64,000 nt of DNA from assembly GCA_022801595.1 (NCBI GenBank), contig JAAWSO010000002.1, forward strand, positions 124,001 through 188,000, given 5' to 3'. This document shows, in pieces, positions 25,270 through 34,167 of this stretch. The first letter of the stretch is position 1. Each line of letters opens with the position of its first letter. A model generated the notes under the pieces. The model saw nothing but the letters and a program-made list of their open reading frames with translations, made no database searches and was not told the origin of the DNA. Both the position numbers and the translations under genes were made by a program. The DNA comes from Clostridiales bacterium (lineage in GTDB: Bacteria; Bacillota; Clostridia; Oscillospirales; Acutalibacteraceae).

Positions 25270-27579
25270 ATGATTACCAACCAATATCTGAATCGGATTA
25301 CTGCTGTGCTGATGGCTGTAGCAGTCGTGATAACAGGAACCGTTTGGATCTGGACCCAATCCGATGGCTTTGTTTCCACCGGCACCCATTTTGATTATGA
25401 AGGCAGTTTGTTTGGTGAAAATACCGTGGCTACAATCGACATCCAGGTAGAGAAAACAGATTGGGAGGACTTGCTGGCTAACGCCACTGATAAGGAGTAT
25501 ATTTCGGCGGACATCACCATCAATGGAAAAACGGTTTCCAATGTTGGAATCCGTGCCAAGGGAAATACAAGCTTGAGTCAGGTGGCCATTGACGACACCA
25601 CCGACCGCTATAGCTTTAAGGTGGAATTTGACCATTACATCACGGATCAAACCTACGACGGTTTGGATAAGCTGGCACTGAACAATATCATTAGTGATGC
25701 TACTTATATGAAGGAATATTTATCCTATCAAATGCTGGAGAGCATTGGGGTCGCGACCCCGCTCTATGGGTTCGCCAATATTACTGTAAACGGCGAGCCG
25801 TGGGGCCTCTATTTCAGTGTGGAAGTGTTGGAAGAATCCTTTGCCCAGCGGAACTATGGCAGCGATTACGGAAAACTATATAAGCCGGAAAGCGACATGG
25901 CCGGCGGGGGCAGAGGGCCACAGGAAGCGGAGGGATCAGGGGAGAAGCGTCAACAAGCGGAGTTAGCTTCTTTGACCGTTTCCGAAGGAGCGGGTTCCCA
26001 GGAAACCGATGTTGCAAAGCTGGAACCGGAACATTCCGCATGGGAGAACCCTGCCGATGTGCAAGCCGACGAACCGCGGCCCACATCCAGTAGTGTTGAG
26101 GGGACACAGGAAGGGACGGCTAGTCCGCCTGACGCAAATGGGTCCCCAGGAATGCAGGGAGGAGGACCCGGTCAGGGTGGAGGTTTTGGCGGTGGTTTCT
26201 CCTTATCGGGAGGCAGTGATTTGGCTTTTATCGACAGGAACCCAAGCAGCTACCCAGACATTTTTGATAACGCGGTATTTGACGTGACAGAAGCGGACAA
26301 ACAGAAGGTTGTAGACGCTCTGGAGCATCTGGACGCTGGCGAGGATTTGGAACATTACTTTGATGTCGATGAAATTCTCCGTTATTTTGCCGCCAATACC
26401 GCCATGGTCAACCTGGACAGCTATGTGGGGATGATGCAGCACAATTATTATTTATACGAGAAGGATGGAAAAATTTCCATTTTGCCTTGGGACTACAATC
26501 TATCTTTTGGCGCATTCCAATCAGGAAGTGCATCAGATGCGGTCAATTTTCCCATTGACACTCCCGTGGCTTCCAATATCGAAATGGAAGATCGGCCGCT
26601 ATTGAATCAGTTGCTGGCAGTGGACGAATACAAAGAAAAGTATCACCAGTATTTGCAGGAAATCGTGGCCAACTATTTTGACAGTGGGCTGTTTGAATTG
26701 ACCATTACCAAATTAAACGCCTTGCTATCCTCTTATGTCAGGGAGGATGCCACTGCATTTTATACCTACGAGGAATATCAGGCTGCCATCGAGGAGCTGA
26801 AAGAATATGGTGCATTGCGTGCCGAGAGCATTAGGGGGCAGTTGGACGGATCTATCCCTTCTACCTGGGCAGGACAGCAGGAAGATTCTTCTGCTTTGGT
26901 GGACGCTTCTAGTGTCGATCTCAATGTTATGGGAACCCAGGGGGGAGGGAATATGGGCGGCTGGCCTGGAGGGCAGCGGAATGAGAATGTTCCTGCCTGG
27001 TCAGGCCAGGAAAACAATCGCAATCCATCTTCCGAATCCAGCGGACCGGGTGAAGCAGGGAAAACTTCCGAAGAAGCTCCCACTGGGACACCCCAAACCT
27101 CCGCTGAGGGAACAGACGCTCGAACTGGCGTGCCATCGGAACCCCAAGCGGGGAACGCGAGTGGCACACCAAACTCCTTGGGAGATTCTTCCCACGATAC
27201 GTCTTCCAGTTCGATAGAACCCAGTGTCGGAGGTGCTCCTTCCGTTCCGCGAGGGGGCAATCGTCCAAGTCGACAAGATATGGGGTTTCATCTGGATGAA
27301 GAGACTCTCCAGCAGGTTATGACGATCCTCCAGTCGGGAGGAACCGGGCAGGAGTTGACCCAGGAACAAAACGATCAGCTTTTAGCCCTGGGAATCACGG
27401 AGGAACAAATCCAGACCATACAGGATTCCTTTGGAAACCGGCACATGCCTGGCATGGATTCCTCCAGTGGCCAAACGGCGATTTCTGCGCAAGCGTGGTG
27501 GATTCTTGGGGGATGCGTTGCCGCAATGGCAGCCGGATTACTGTTTGTGATCTTCTTCCGCCGCAGACGCTATCATTAA
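25270..27579 (+). CDS. CotH-kinase family membrane protein with long low-complexity regions
   Basis: The N terminus has one hydrophobic segment (about residues 9-28) and the C terminus another (about 740-762) followed by RRRRYH, so most of the chain should be outside the cell. The CotH domain is split. VGIRAKGNTSLSQ, YSFKVEFD, LALNNIISDATYMKEYLSYQML and PWGLYFSVEVLEE come first. After a Gly/Ser/Pro/Glu-rich insert (about 215-320) comes ILPWDYNLSFGAF, with the probable metal-binding aspartate. A second low-complexity stretch lies at about 560-670. CotH of Bacillus is a spore-coat protein kinase. Substrate and role here are unknown. The inserts have a different base and residue composition from the rest. 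Confidence 0.82.
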   Translation: MITNQYLNRITAVLMAVAVVITGTVWIWTQSDGFVSTGTHFDYEGSLFGENTVATIDIQVEKTDWEDLLANATDKEYISADITINGKTVSNVGIRAKGNTSLSQVAIDDTTDRYSFKVEFDHYITDQTYDGLDKLALNNIISDATYMKEYLSYQMLESIGVATPLYGFANITVNGEPWGLYFSVEVLEESFAQRNYGSDYGKLYKPESDMAGGGRGPQEAEGSGEKRQQAELASLTVSEGAGSQETDVAKLEPEHSAWENPADVQADEPRPTSSSVEGTQEGTASPPDANGSPGMQGGGPGQGGGFGGGFSLSGGSDLAFIDRNPSSYPDIFDNAVFDVTEADKQKVVDALEHLDAGEDLEHYFDVDEILRYFAANTAMVNLDSYVGMMQHNYYLYEKDGKISILPWDYNLSFGAFQSGSASDAVNFPIDTPVASNIEMEDRPLLNQLLAVDEYKEKYHQYLQEIVANYFDSGLFELTITKLNALLSSYVREDATAFYTYEEYQAAIEELKEYGALRAESIRGQLDGSIPSTWAGQQEDSSALVDASSVDLNVMGTQGGGNMGGWPGGQRNENVPAWSGQENNRNPSSESSGPGEAGKTSEEAPTGTPQTSAEGTDARTGVPSEPQAGNASGTPNSLGDSSHDTSSSSIEPSVGGAPSVPRGGNRPSRQDMGFHLDEETLQQVMTILQSGGTGQELTQEQNDQLLALGITEEQIQTIQDSFGNRHMPGMDSSSGQTAISAQAWWILGGCVAAMAAGLLFVIFFRRRRYH

Positions 27580-27750
27580 ATTCGCTTACGAGATTTTTTC
27601 TTTTTCTTTTCATAACTAGGGAATGGGATTCCAACGGCTCAGCCGATGGAGTCCTGTTTCCTTTTTAGGAAAGCAAACATCTGAACAGAAGATTGCGCAT
27701 GGGTGAGGGCCCTAGGAGAAATGGAAGGAAAATATTCCGATAAGGGTTTC

Positions 27751-27789
27751 AAAAAAAAACAACACAGGTTCCAAAAGCCTGTGTTGTTT
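27751..27789. terminator. Bidirectional terminator between the CotH gene and metH
   Basis: AAACAACACAGG and CCTGTGTTGTTT form a perfect 12-bp stem with a nine-base loop. On the minus strand it is followed by a run of nine T, ending the metH transcript. On the plus strand the T run is short. About 170 bases upstream of it, after the CotH stop, contain only imperfect hairpins. Confidence 0.85.
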
Positions 27790-27800
27790 AGGCGGGGAGA

Positions 27801-30179
27801 CTATCCCAGTAATTCTTGGGCGTAATAAACCGAACCCATGGCGTCTTTAGAGTAGAAATCAGCGGAAATCATATCTGCGTATTCCTGGGTCAAAACGGCG
27901 CCGCCTACCATAATTTTACACCCCGGCGCCTGTTGATGAAGCCGCTTGATTGTCTCTTCCATGTTGACCACTGTGGTAGTCATTAGGGCGCTCAGTCCCA
28001 CCAGCTTAACCTTTTGTTCCAAAACGGTGTCTACAATCAATTGAGGGTCTACGTCCTTCCCTAGGTCAATCACATCGTAGCTGTAATTTTCCAGTAATAC
28101 CTTCACGATGTTTTTCCCAATGTCGTGAATGTCGCCTTTGACTGTGGCCAAAATGATTTTATCCTTTTTCACTTGGGTTTCGCCAGTGGAATTCAGGTAG
28201 GACTTGATGGCGTCAAAGGCGGCCTTGGCTGCTTCGGCACTCATCAGAAGCTGAGGGAGAAACAGAGTTCCGGTCTCGAATTCTTTCCCTACTTTGTCCA
28301 AAGCTGGGATCAGCTCTTGATTGATGATATCCAGCGGTGGGATGGTTTGCACCATGGCTTTGGCTGCGTCAAAGGCGCTTTCCTTCAATCCCTTGATAAT
28401 CGCTTGGGTAAGCCCGATCTCCCCAGAAGAAACGGGTGCAGGGGAAGAGGACTGTCCGGCGTATTGGGCGATGTAGTCCATGCATTGTACATCGGCTCCA
28501 CTCAGGGCACAGTAGGAGTAATAAGCTGCCATCATCGGCTTGGAATTGGGGTTGATGATGGCGGCGCTCAAGCCGTTTTGCATGGCCATGGTGAAGAAAG
28601 CGGTGTTGACATTTTCCCGCTGGGGCAGGCCAAAGGAAATGTTAGACACGCCAAGGGAGGTGTATAGCCCCAGTTCGTCCCGTATCAGCTCCAAAGCCTT
28701 CAGGGTAACGGCCGCAGCTTCCTGCTCGGCGCTGACGGTCATGGCCAGCACGTCCACAATGATATCCTTTTTTTCAATGCCGTAGGTGGCGGCGGTATCC
28801 ATAATTTTTTTGGCAATGGCCAGCCGGCCTTCTGCTGTGGAGGGAATCCCATCTTCGTCAATAGTCAAAGCAATGACGGTACCGCCGTATTTTTTCATCA
28901 GCGGAAAAATGCTGTGCATGGATTCCTGCTTGCCGTTTACCGAGTTGATCAGCGGCTTGCCGTTATAAATGCGCAAAGCCCTTTCCATGGCTTCTACGTT
29001 GGTGGTATCAATTTGTAACGGAAGATCGATGATACTTTGGATTTCCCGGATGGCGTCTTCCATCAAAGCCACCTCGTCAATTTCCGGCAGACCCACGTTG
29101 ACGTCTAGAATATGGGCGCCGTTTTGCTGCTGCGCAACCCCTTCTTTGAGAATGTAATTCATATCGTGTTCCCGCAGCGCTTGTTTGAACCGGGATTTTC
29201 CAGTGGGGTTGATCCGTTCTCCAATAATCACTGGCTTAGGGCCGAAGGTTACGGCTTGGGAGTAGGAGGAAACTACTGTGCGGTTTTTGGGGATAATGGG
29301 AGCGGGAAGCAGGCCCTTACAGGCTCGGATCATTTCTGCCAAATGATCTGGCGTGGTGCCGCAACATCCGCCGATGATCCAGGCGCCCTCCATGACGATA
29401 TCCACCATGGAAGCAGCAAATTCTTTCGGGTCCACGTCATATACCGTTTGGCCGTTGACACTTTTGGGCAGGCCGGCGTTAGGGTTAACCACAATGGGAA
29501 TGGAACAGCATTCCGTGAGTTGAGGCATCAGCTTTTTCATCTGCTCCGGTCCAAGGCCGCAGTTAAAGCCCATTCCATCCACACCCAAACTTTCCAAGAG
29601 AGCGACGGCGGCAGGGATATCTCCGCCAGTGAGCAATTTGCCATGTTCGTCAAAGATCATGGTGACGAAAACCGGCAAATCTGTGTTTTCTTTTGCCGCT
29701 AGGATAGCTGCTTTTCCCTCATACGTATCGCTCATGGTTTCGATTAAGATCACATCAGCGCCGGCCTGCGCGCCGGTGACGGCCATTTCCCGGAATAGTT
29801 CATACGCTTGGTCAAAATCCAAATCTCCCAGCGGGCGCATCAGTTTTCCAGTGGGGCCAATGTCCATAGCGACCAAGCCGCGGCCGCTTTCCTCAACGGC
29901 ACGGCGGGCTAGGGCCACACCGTGCTGGATCACATCTTGGGCGGAATATTGGTGATCTTGAAATTTGGTGGCGTTAGCACCGAAGGTATTGGTCTTGATG
30001 ATATCGCAGCCGGCGGCTAAATAATCCTTGTGGATTTTCAGGATCAGCTCTGGATGGGTGATGTTCCAAAGCTCTGGAAGTTCTCCGGCACCCAGACCAT
30101 TTTGTTGTAGAAGAGAGCCCATTCCACCGTCAAAAAAAATCAGGCGCTTTCCCAATTCCTGTTTGATATTCAAAGTCAT
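27801..30179 (-). CDS. metH: MetH, cobalamin-dependent methionine synthase lacking the reactivation domain
   Basis: MetH transfers the methyl group of 5-methyltetrahydrofolate to homocysteine through cobalamin. Residues 1-290 are the homocysteine domain (FFDGGMGSLLQQNG, zinc cysteines in GFNCG and IGGCCGTTPDHL). Residues 310-560 are the pterin-binding barrel (IIGERINPTGKSRF, DVNVGLPEIDE). Residues 590-790 are the cobalamin cap and binding domains, with the cobalt-ligand motif DIHDIGKNIVKVLL. At 792 residues the C-terminal AdoMet-binding reactivation domain is missing, but the next upstream gene supplies it as a separate protein. The start overlaps that gene as ATGA. Confidence 0.96.
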   Translation of the reverse strand: MTLNIKQELGKRLIFFDGGMGSLLQQNGLGAGELPELWNITHPELILKIHKDYLAAGCDIIKTNTFGANATKFQDHQYSAQDVIQHGVALARRAVEESGRGLVAMDIGPTGKLMRPLGDLDFDQAYELFREMAVTGAQAGADVILIETMSDTYEGKAAILAAKENTDLPVFVTMIFDEHGKLLTGGDIPAAVALLESLGVDGMGFNCGLGPEQMKKLMPQLTECCSIPIVVNPNAGLPKSVNGQTVYDVDPKEFAASMVDIVMEGAWIIGGCCGTTPDHLAEMIRACKGLLPAPIIPKNRTVVSSYSQAVTFGPKPVIIGERINPTGKSRFKQALREHDMNYILKEGVAQQQNGAHILDVNVGLPEIDEVALMEDAIREIQSIIDLPLQIDTTNVEAMERALRIYNGKPLINSVNGKQESMHSIFPLMKKYGGTVIALTIDEDGIPSTAEGRLAIAKKIMDTAATYGIEKKDIIVDVLAMTVSAEQEAAAVTLKALELIRDELGLYTSLGVSNISFGLPQRENVNTAFFTMAMQNGLSAAIINPNSKPMMAAYYSYCALSGADVQCMDYIAQYAGQSSSPAPVSSGEIGLTQAIIKGLKESAFDAAKAMVQTIPPLDIINQELIPALDKVGKEFETGTLFLPQLLMSAEAAKAAFDAIKSYLNSTGETQVKKDKIILATVKGDIHDIGKNIVKVLLENYSYDVIDLGKDVDPQLIVDTVLEQKVKLVGLSALMTTTVVNMEETIKRLHQQAPGCKIMVGGAVLTQEYADMISADFYSKDAMGSVYYAQELLG

Positions 30180-30823
30180 TCTTCCTTTCTAAATGGACAA
30201 TTTTTGGCCTCGCAGGTCATGCAGCGGGCAATATGACAGCTTTTCTTTTCGTTGGTGAAGCCGATGATGGCGGTCACGGATTTGGATGGTACCAACATAA
30301 AGCTGTCTGTAGTGGTCAGCCCGATTCGTTTCTGCGCATCCAATAATCCCAGCAGGGTCTTTTGATGGGTGATGGGAAAATCCCCGTAGCCGGGACTGTA
30401 TCGAGGCCGTAGGTATAAGCCTTGCTCCGCGGCTTCCGCCTGAATCTCTTCTTGCCGCTGGTCGCAGTATTCTTCAATGGCCGTGGCGGCGCAGGCCTGT
30501 AAAATCACCGCTTTGCTCATATCCAGTATATTATACCGCTGAATCAGGAAATCTACCTTGGCTCCCAAAGTCGCAGCGAAAACGCTGGCCTGTTTGCAGC
30601 CTTGGATATGTAGGGAAAGCTGCTTGCTTTGAATTTCCATACCGCCGATCTTGAGCTGATTGTCTCCAGTTACCGTCACATTATAGGTGCGGAATACTGC
30701 TTTTGGGGCCATAGCCTCCTCCAGCTCCTGCATGCAGACCTGGATTTGTTGTTGGATGATCTCATCCGCTGGCTTGCCTCGATATCCTAAATAACGGAGG
30801 ATTTCTTTTTGATTGAGTTCCAT
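30176..30823 (-). CDS. Stand-alone MetH reactivation-domain protein with a four-cysteine tail
   Basis: This 215-residue protein resembles the C-terminal reactivation domain of MetH, which binds AdoMet and remethylates oxidised cobalamin. The key motif RPRYSPGYGDFPITHQ and TDSFMLVPSKSVTAIIGF are present. The C terminus has CHIARCMTCEAKNC (C-x4-C-x2-C-x4-C), absent from the E. coli domain, which could hold a metal or iron-sulfur cluster and supply electrons. It is translationally coupled to metH (ATGA overlap) and lies downstream of metF. Redox function of the tail is inference. Confidence 0.88.
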   Translation of the reverse strand: MELNQKEILRYLGYRGKPADEIIQQQIQVCMQELEEAMAPKAVFRTYNVTVTGDNQLKIGGMEIQSKQLSLHIQGCKQASVFAATLGAKVDFLIQRYNILDMSKAVILQACAATAIEEYCDQRQEEIQAEAAEQGLYLRPRYSPGYGDFPITHQKTLLGLLDAQKRIGLTTTDSFMLVPSKSVTAIIGFTNEKKSCHIARCMTCEAKNCPFRKEE

Positions 30824-30844
30824 GGCGCGCTCCTTCCTGGCGAT

Positions 30845-31717
30845 CTACGATATGCGGATAATATCGGAAAGATTGCCCATGATTTTTTCTGCAATTTCCG
30901 GTTTGTTCATGGTATATAAATGGATGGCGTTGACGCCATTGGCGATTAAGTCAATGATTTGCTCGGTAGCATAGGCGATGCCGGCCTGTTTCATGGCGTC
31001 CGGGTGATCGGCGAACCGTTCCACAATCGCTTTGAACCGGGCAGGTAGCTCCGTGCCGGACAGCTCACAGATCCGTTTGATTTGATTGCTGTTGGTGACC
31101 GGCATAATTCCCGCTACAATGGGAACTTGGATCCCCTTGGCAAGGGCGCGGTACAGAAATTTATATAGAATGTTATTATCAAAAAACATCTGTGTCGTTA
31201 AAAAATCGCAGCCGCTTTCTACCTTTTGTTTGAGGTGGTCGATGTCCGCTTCCTTGCTGGGACATTCCACATGACTCTCTGGATAACAGGCGGCGCCAAT
31301 GCAGAAATCGCCTTGGGCGTTGATTTCCTCAATCAACTGATAGGCATATTGGAAATCCCGGGGGGCGTTTGGGTTGCAATCCTGGGGCATGTCCCCCCGC
31401 AAGGCTAGGATATTCTCAATGTTGTGCTCTTTTAAGGACTGCAAAGTGTCGTTGATTTGGGTCCGTGAGGAGGTGATGCAGGTGAGATGGGCCAAAGCTG
31501 GAATTTGGTGCTGCTCCTGAATTTCTTCCGCGATTTCCAGGGTGCGTTTTGAGGTGCTGCCGCCTGCGCCGTAGGTAACGCTGATAAAATTGGGAGAGGT
31601 GGCGGCAATGCCTTGGATCACCCCGTGAATTTGATCGAGGCTTACGCCCGGTTTGGGCGGGAAAATTTCGCAGGAAATCGTGACGTTTCCTTGACGAAGC
31701 AAGTCAATAATTTTCAT
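30845..31717 (-). CDS. metF: MetF, 5,10-methylenetetrahydrofolate reductase
   Basis: MetF produces 5-methyltetrahydrofolate, the methyl donor of MetH. Visible motifs are SCEIFPPKPG near the N terminus, FISVTYGAGGSTSKRTLEIAEEI, NILALRGDMPQDCNP, QMFFDNNILYKFL and VPIVAGIMPVTN. I start it at the ATG at 31717 (MKIIDLLRQGNVTI), ten bases after GGGAGG, which gives 290 residues as is usual. The track's 31798 start adds an implausible tail. It heads the metF-reactivation protein-metH transcript. Confidence 0.95.
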   Translation of the reverse strand: MKIIDLLRQGNVTISCEIFPPKPGVSLDQIHGVIQGIAATSPNFISVTYGAGGSTSKRTLEIAEEIQEQHQIPALAHLTCITSSRTQINDTLQSLKEHNIENILALRGDMPQDCNPNAPRDFQYAYQLIEEINAQGDFCIGAACYPESHVECPSKEADIDHLKQKVESGCDFLTTQMFFDNNILYKFLYRALAKGIQVPIVAGIMPVTNSNQIKRICELSGTELPARFKAIVERFADHPDAMKQAGIAYATEQIIDLIANGVNAIHLYTMNKPEIAEKIMGNLSDIIRIS

Positions 31718-31800
31718 AATATAAAGTCCTCCCTTGGGGGGATAGAATGAATGGATTGTGTTTGAAAGGAACGCAAACATAAATTTAAGTTTTTTCATTC

Positions 31801-31862
31801 CATGTTTTCAGAAATTCTCGGATCTTGGATTTGGATAATATTTCGAGATTATTATAACAAAA
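31801..31862. repeat. Dispersed intergenic repeat in front of metF, containing a minus-strand -10 box
   Basis: The segment aligns with 16008-16069 upstream of cbiK. On the minus strand it includes TATAAT (plus 31851-31856), a fair metF promoter with a weak TTTTCT 17 bases upstream. CTCGAAAT can then pair with ATTTCTGA, matching the CTCGAAAC/GTTTCTGAG stem of the cbiK copy. No S-box or other known aptamer is evident. Confidence 0.5.
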
Positions 31863-31928
31863 AAAGAGGCGGAAGAAAACCCAATTTTACAAATCTAGGT
31901 TTTTTCTGCACTCTTTCTGAAACAATGA

Positions 31929-33218
31929 TTACGCCAAAGCCTGAGAGAGATCGGCAATCAGGTCGTCAATATGTTCGGTTCCAATCGACAGCCGAACGGT
32001 ATTTGGTTTGATGCCGCTGTTCAGCAGTTCGGCTTCGGTCATCTGGGAATGGGTGGTGCTGGCTGGATGGATGACCAGAGATTTTACATCAGCGACATTG
32101 GCCAGCAGGGAGAAAATCTCCAGTTTGTCAATGAACGCCTGGGCCTCCTTGGCGCCGCCTTCCACCTCAATGGTGAAAATAGATGCGCCTCCATTGGGGA
32201 AATATTTTTGATATAGGCCATGGTAAGGGTTGCCTGGCAGGGATGGATGATTGATCTTCACTACCTTTGGATGTCTGCTGAGGAATTCTACGATTTTAAT
32301 GGTATTTTCCACATGGCGCTCTACCCGCAGAGACAAAGTCTCCAGGCCTTGCAGGAAAATAAAGGCGTGGATGGGGGAAAGGGTCGCGCCCATGTCGCGA
32401 AGCAGGATGGCGCGGATTTTGGTGACAAAAGCAGCCGGGCCAACCGCTTTGGTGAAGCTCAGGCCGTGATAGCTTGGGTTTGGTTCGGTGAGGGATGGGA
32501 ATTTGCCGGAAGCCTCCCAGTCAAACTTGCCGCTGTCAACGATGACGCCGCCGATGGTGGTTCCGTGGCCGCCGATGAATTTGGTAGCGGAGTGAACCAC
32601 AATGTCAGCTCCATACTCGAAAGGACGGACCAAGAAGGGGGTAGCGAACGTACTGTCCACCACCAGCGGAATTTTGTTGGCGTGGGCGATTTCCGCCACC
32701 TTCTCAATGTCGATTAGGTTGGCATTGGGATTGCCGATTGTCTCAATGAAAATGGCCTTGGTGTTGTCCTGAATGGCCGATTGGAAGCTTCCTTCTTCAT
32801 CTGGGTCCACAAAGGTGGTAGTGATGCCATATTGGGGGAGGGTGTGCTCCAGAAGGTTGTAAGTGCCGCCATAGATGGTCTTGGCGGCAACGATATGATC
32901 GCCGGCCTGAGCCAAATTTTGGATGGTGTAGGTAATGGCGGCGGCGCCAGAAGAAACCGCTAGGGCTGCCACGCCGCCTTCCAGGGCAGCGATCCGTTTT
33001 TCAAATACATCTTGGGTCGAGTTCGTCAGACGGCCGTAGATGTTGCCGGCGTCGGTTAAATTAAACCGTGCCGCGGCATGCTCCGAGTTTTTGAACACGT
33101 AGGAGGCCGTTTGATAAATCGGCACCGCACGGGCGTCGCTGGCTGGGTCGGGAGATTCCTGACCAACGTGGAGCTGTTTGGTTTCAAATTTCCATTCTCT
33201 TTTTTCGCTCATATTCAT
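31929..33218 (-). CDS. metY: MetY, O-acetylhomoserine sulfhydrylase
   Basis: This pyridoxal-phosphate enzyme makes homocysteine from O-acetylhomoserine and sulfide. Motifs are [53 protein letters not shown], and the cofactor lysine in [18 protein letters not shown]. At 429 residues it has the length of the long sulfhydrylase form, not the shorter cystathionine enzymes. I prefer the ATG at 33218 to the GTG two codons earlier. It lies upstream of metF in the same direction, so homocysteine is made for the neighbouring MetH. Confidence 0.93.
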   Translation of the reverse strand: MNMSEKREWKFETKQLHVGQESPDPASDARAVPIYQTASYVFKNSEHAAARFNLTDAGNIYGRLTNSTQDVFEKRIAALEGGVAALAVSSGAAAITYTIQNLAQAGDHIVAAKTIYGGTYNLLEHTLPQYGITTTFVDPDEEGSFQSAIQDNTKAIFIETIGNPNANLIDIEKVAEIAHANKIPLVVDSTFATPFLVRPFEYGADIVVHSATKFIGGHGTTIGGVIVDSGKFDWEASGKFPSLTEPNPSYHGLSFTKAVGPAAFVTKIRAILLRDMGATLSPIHAFIFLQGLETLSLRVERHVENTIKIVEFLSRHPKVVKINHPSLPGNPYHGLYQKYFPNGGASIFTIEVEGGAKEAQAFIDKLEIFSLLANVADVKSLVIHPASTTHSQMTEAELLNSGIKPNTVRLSIGTEHIDDLIADLSQALA

Positions 33219-33278
33219 TACCACACTTTCTTTCTTGAAAAATTTCAGTTTTTGAAGGGGTGATTTCTAAAAAAATAA

Positions 33279-33303
33279 TAGTAATCATATCGATTTAGTA
33301 ATC
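33279..33303 (-). promoter_or_regulatory. Direct repeat GATTACTA at the metY transcript start, possible operator
   Basis: On the minus strand GATTACTA occurs twice with a 17-base period (plus 33279-33286 and 33296-33303), with ATCGAT between. The repeats lie immediately downstream of the metY -10 box, a position suited to repression. The neighbouring Rrf2 regulator is the obvious candidate, but I have no sequence proof of binding. Confidence 0.45.
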
Positions 33304-33313
33304 TTTAAAACGT

Positions 33314-33342
33314 ATTTTACCTGTTGCAGCAAAAAATGTCAA
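33314..33342 (-). promoter_or_regulatory. Sigma-A promoter of metY
   Basis: The minus strand has TTGACA, 17 bases, then TAAAAT. The predicted start near 33306 gives a leader of about 90 bases. Confidence 0.75.
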
Positions 33343-33385
33343 TAGCTTCTGAAGAAATTTTAAAAAAGTTTTTCCAAGAATTAAG

Positions 33386-33427
33386 AAACCGCGGAAGCTG
33401 TCTAATTTCGATGAACCTCCGTGGTTT
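33386..33427. terminator. Weak terminator-like hairpin after the Rrf2 regulator gene
   Basis: AAACCGCGGA and TCCGTGGTTT form a 10-bp stem with one G-U pair. T runs on either side are short, so termination efficiency is uncertain. Confidence 0.4.
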
Positions 33428-33434
33428 TGTGGAA

Positions 33435-33890
33435 TTATGCAGTTTCATGTTTGGAGTTGACTTTGGCGGGTGGGTTAAGCTCCAAATCCCGTTTTACCAG
33501 GTCTGCCAAGGTCACTCGGTTGACCACTTCTTCCACCGCTTCTTTCAATTCCTGCCATAGTTCCACGGTGGCACATCGAGGAGCGCGGTGACAATCATTT
33601 TCCAGGAAGTCCAAGCACGGGACAGGGGAAAGGGTTCCTTCCATCAGGCGCAGAACCATGCCAACGGTGTAATATTCTGGAGGGTGGGAAAGCTGATATC
33701 CCCCATTTGCGCCCCGTGCGCTTTTGACATAACCGGCTTTACAAAGCTGGTTGATAATTTGTTCCAAGTACTTGTCGGATATTTCTTGGCGCACGGAAAT
33801 ACTTTTGATACTGATGTATTCCTCTTTTCCGTTGACTGCCAGATCCAACAGAAGCCGGAGGGCATATCGCCCTTTTGTGGAAACTCGCAT
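33435..33890 (-). CDS. Rrf2-family transcription regulator (IscR/CymR type) with three cysteines
   Basis: The 151-residue protein begins MRVSTKGRYALRLLLDLA, the winged helix hallmark of the Rrf2 family, followed by EISDKYLEQIINQLCKAGYVKSARGANGGYQL. After the DNA-binding domain it has PCLDFLENDCHRAPRC (C-x7-C-x5-C), close to the iron-sulfur ligand pattern of IscR. Bacillus CymR, which controls cysteine and methionine genes, is a cysteine-poor relative. The position next to metY suggests control of sulfur metabolism; an iron-sulfur cluster is inferred. A TATAAT box for it lies at plus 33987-33992. Confidence 0.88.
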   Translation of the reverse strand: MRVSTKGRYALRLLLDLAVNGKEEYISIKSISVRQEISDKYLEQIINQLCKAGYVKSARGANGGYQLSHPPEYYTVGMVLRLMEGTLSPVPCLDFLENDCHRAPRCATVELWQELKEAVEEVVNRVTLADLVKRDLELNPPAKVNSKHETA

Positions 33891-34132
33891 GATGACCTCC
33901 TAAAATATCTGATTTTGCGTTGTTGAGACTGATATTATGAATAAAAAATTTTTGTATGATTTCAGTAGGAGAAAAATACTTTACTCATTATACTACGTTT
34001 TTTGTTGTTTTTCAGTAACAGATCGCATATTTTATGTAGAAAAAATCATATTTGTTTTGTAGAGGTTATCCAGTTTCGCTAAAGAGATCAAAGTTGCCAA
34101 GAAACTGCTGGAATTTTTATCTATCATTTCTC
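33891..34132. other. AT-rich intergenic region between the Rrf2 gene and the hydrogenase unit
   Basis: It holds the minus-strand TATAAT box for the Rrf2 gene (plus 33987-33992). An inverted repeat AATATC/GATATT (plus 33904-33936 region) close to that gene's start is a possible autoregulatory site. I see no coding capacity or other signal. Confidence 0.4.
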
Positions 34133-34161
34133 TTGTATCCTAACACAACATATAGTAAAAT
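34133..34161 (+). promoter_or_regulatory. Sigma-A type promoter of the hydrogenase maturation unit
   Basis: TTGTAT and TAAAAT are separated by 17 bases. The start near 34168 leaves a 280-base leader before the first gene. Confidence 0.6.
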
Positions 34162-34167
34162 AAAAAT

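Noticed and set aside
31718-31928. S-box (SAM) riboswitch upstream of metF
   Set aside because: No S-box core elements on the minus strand; only the repeat and a promoter are visible.
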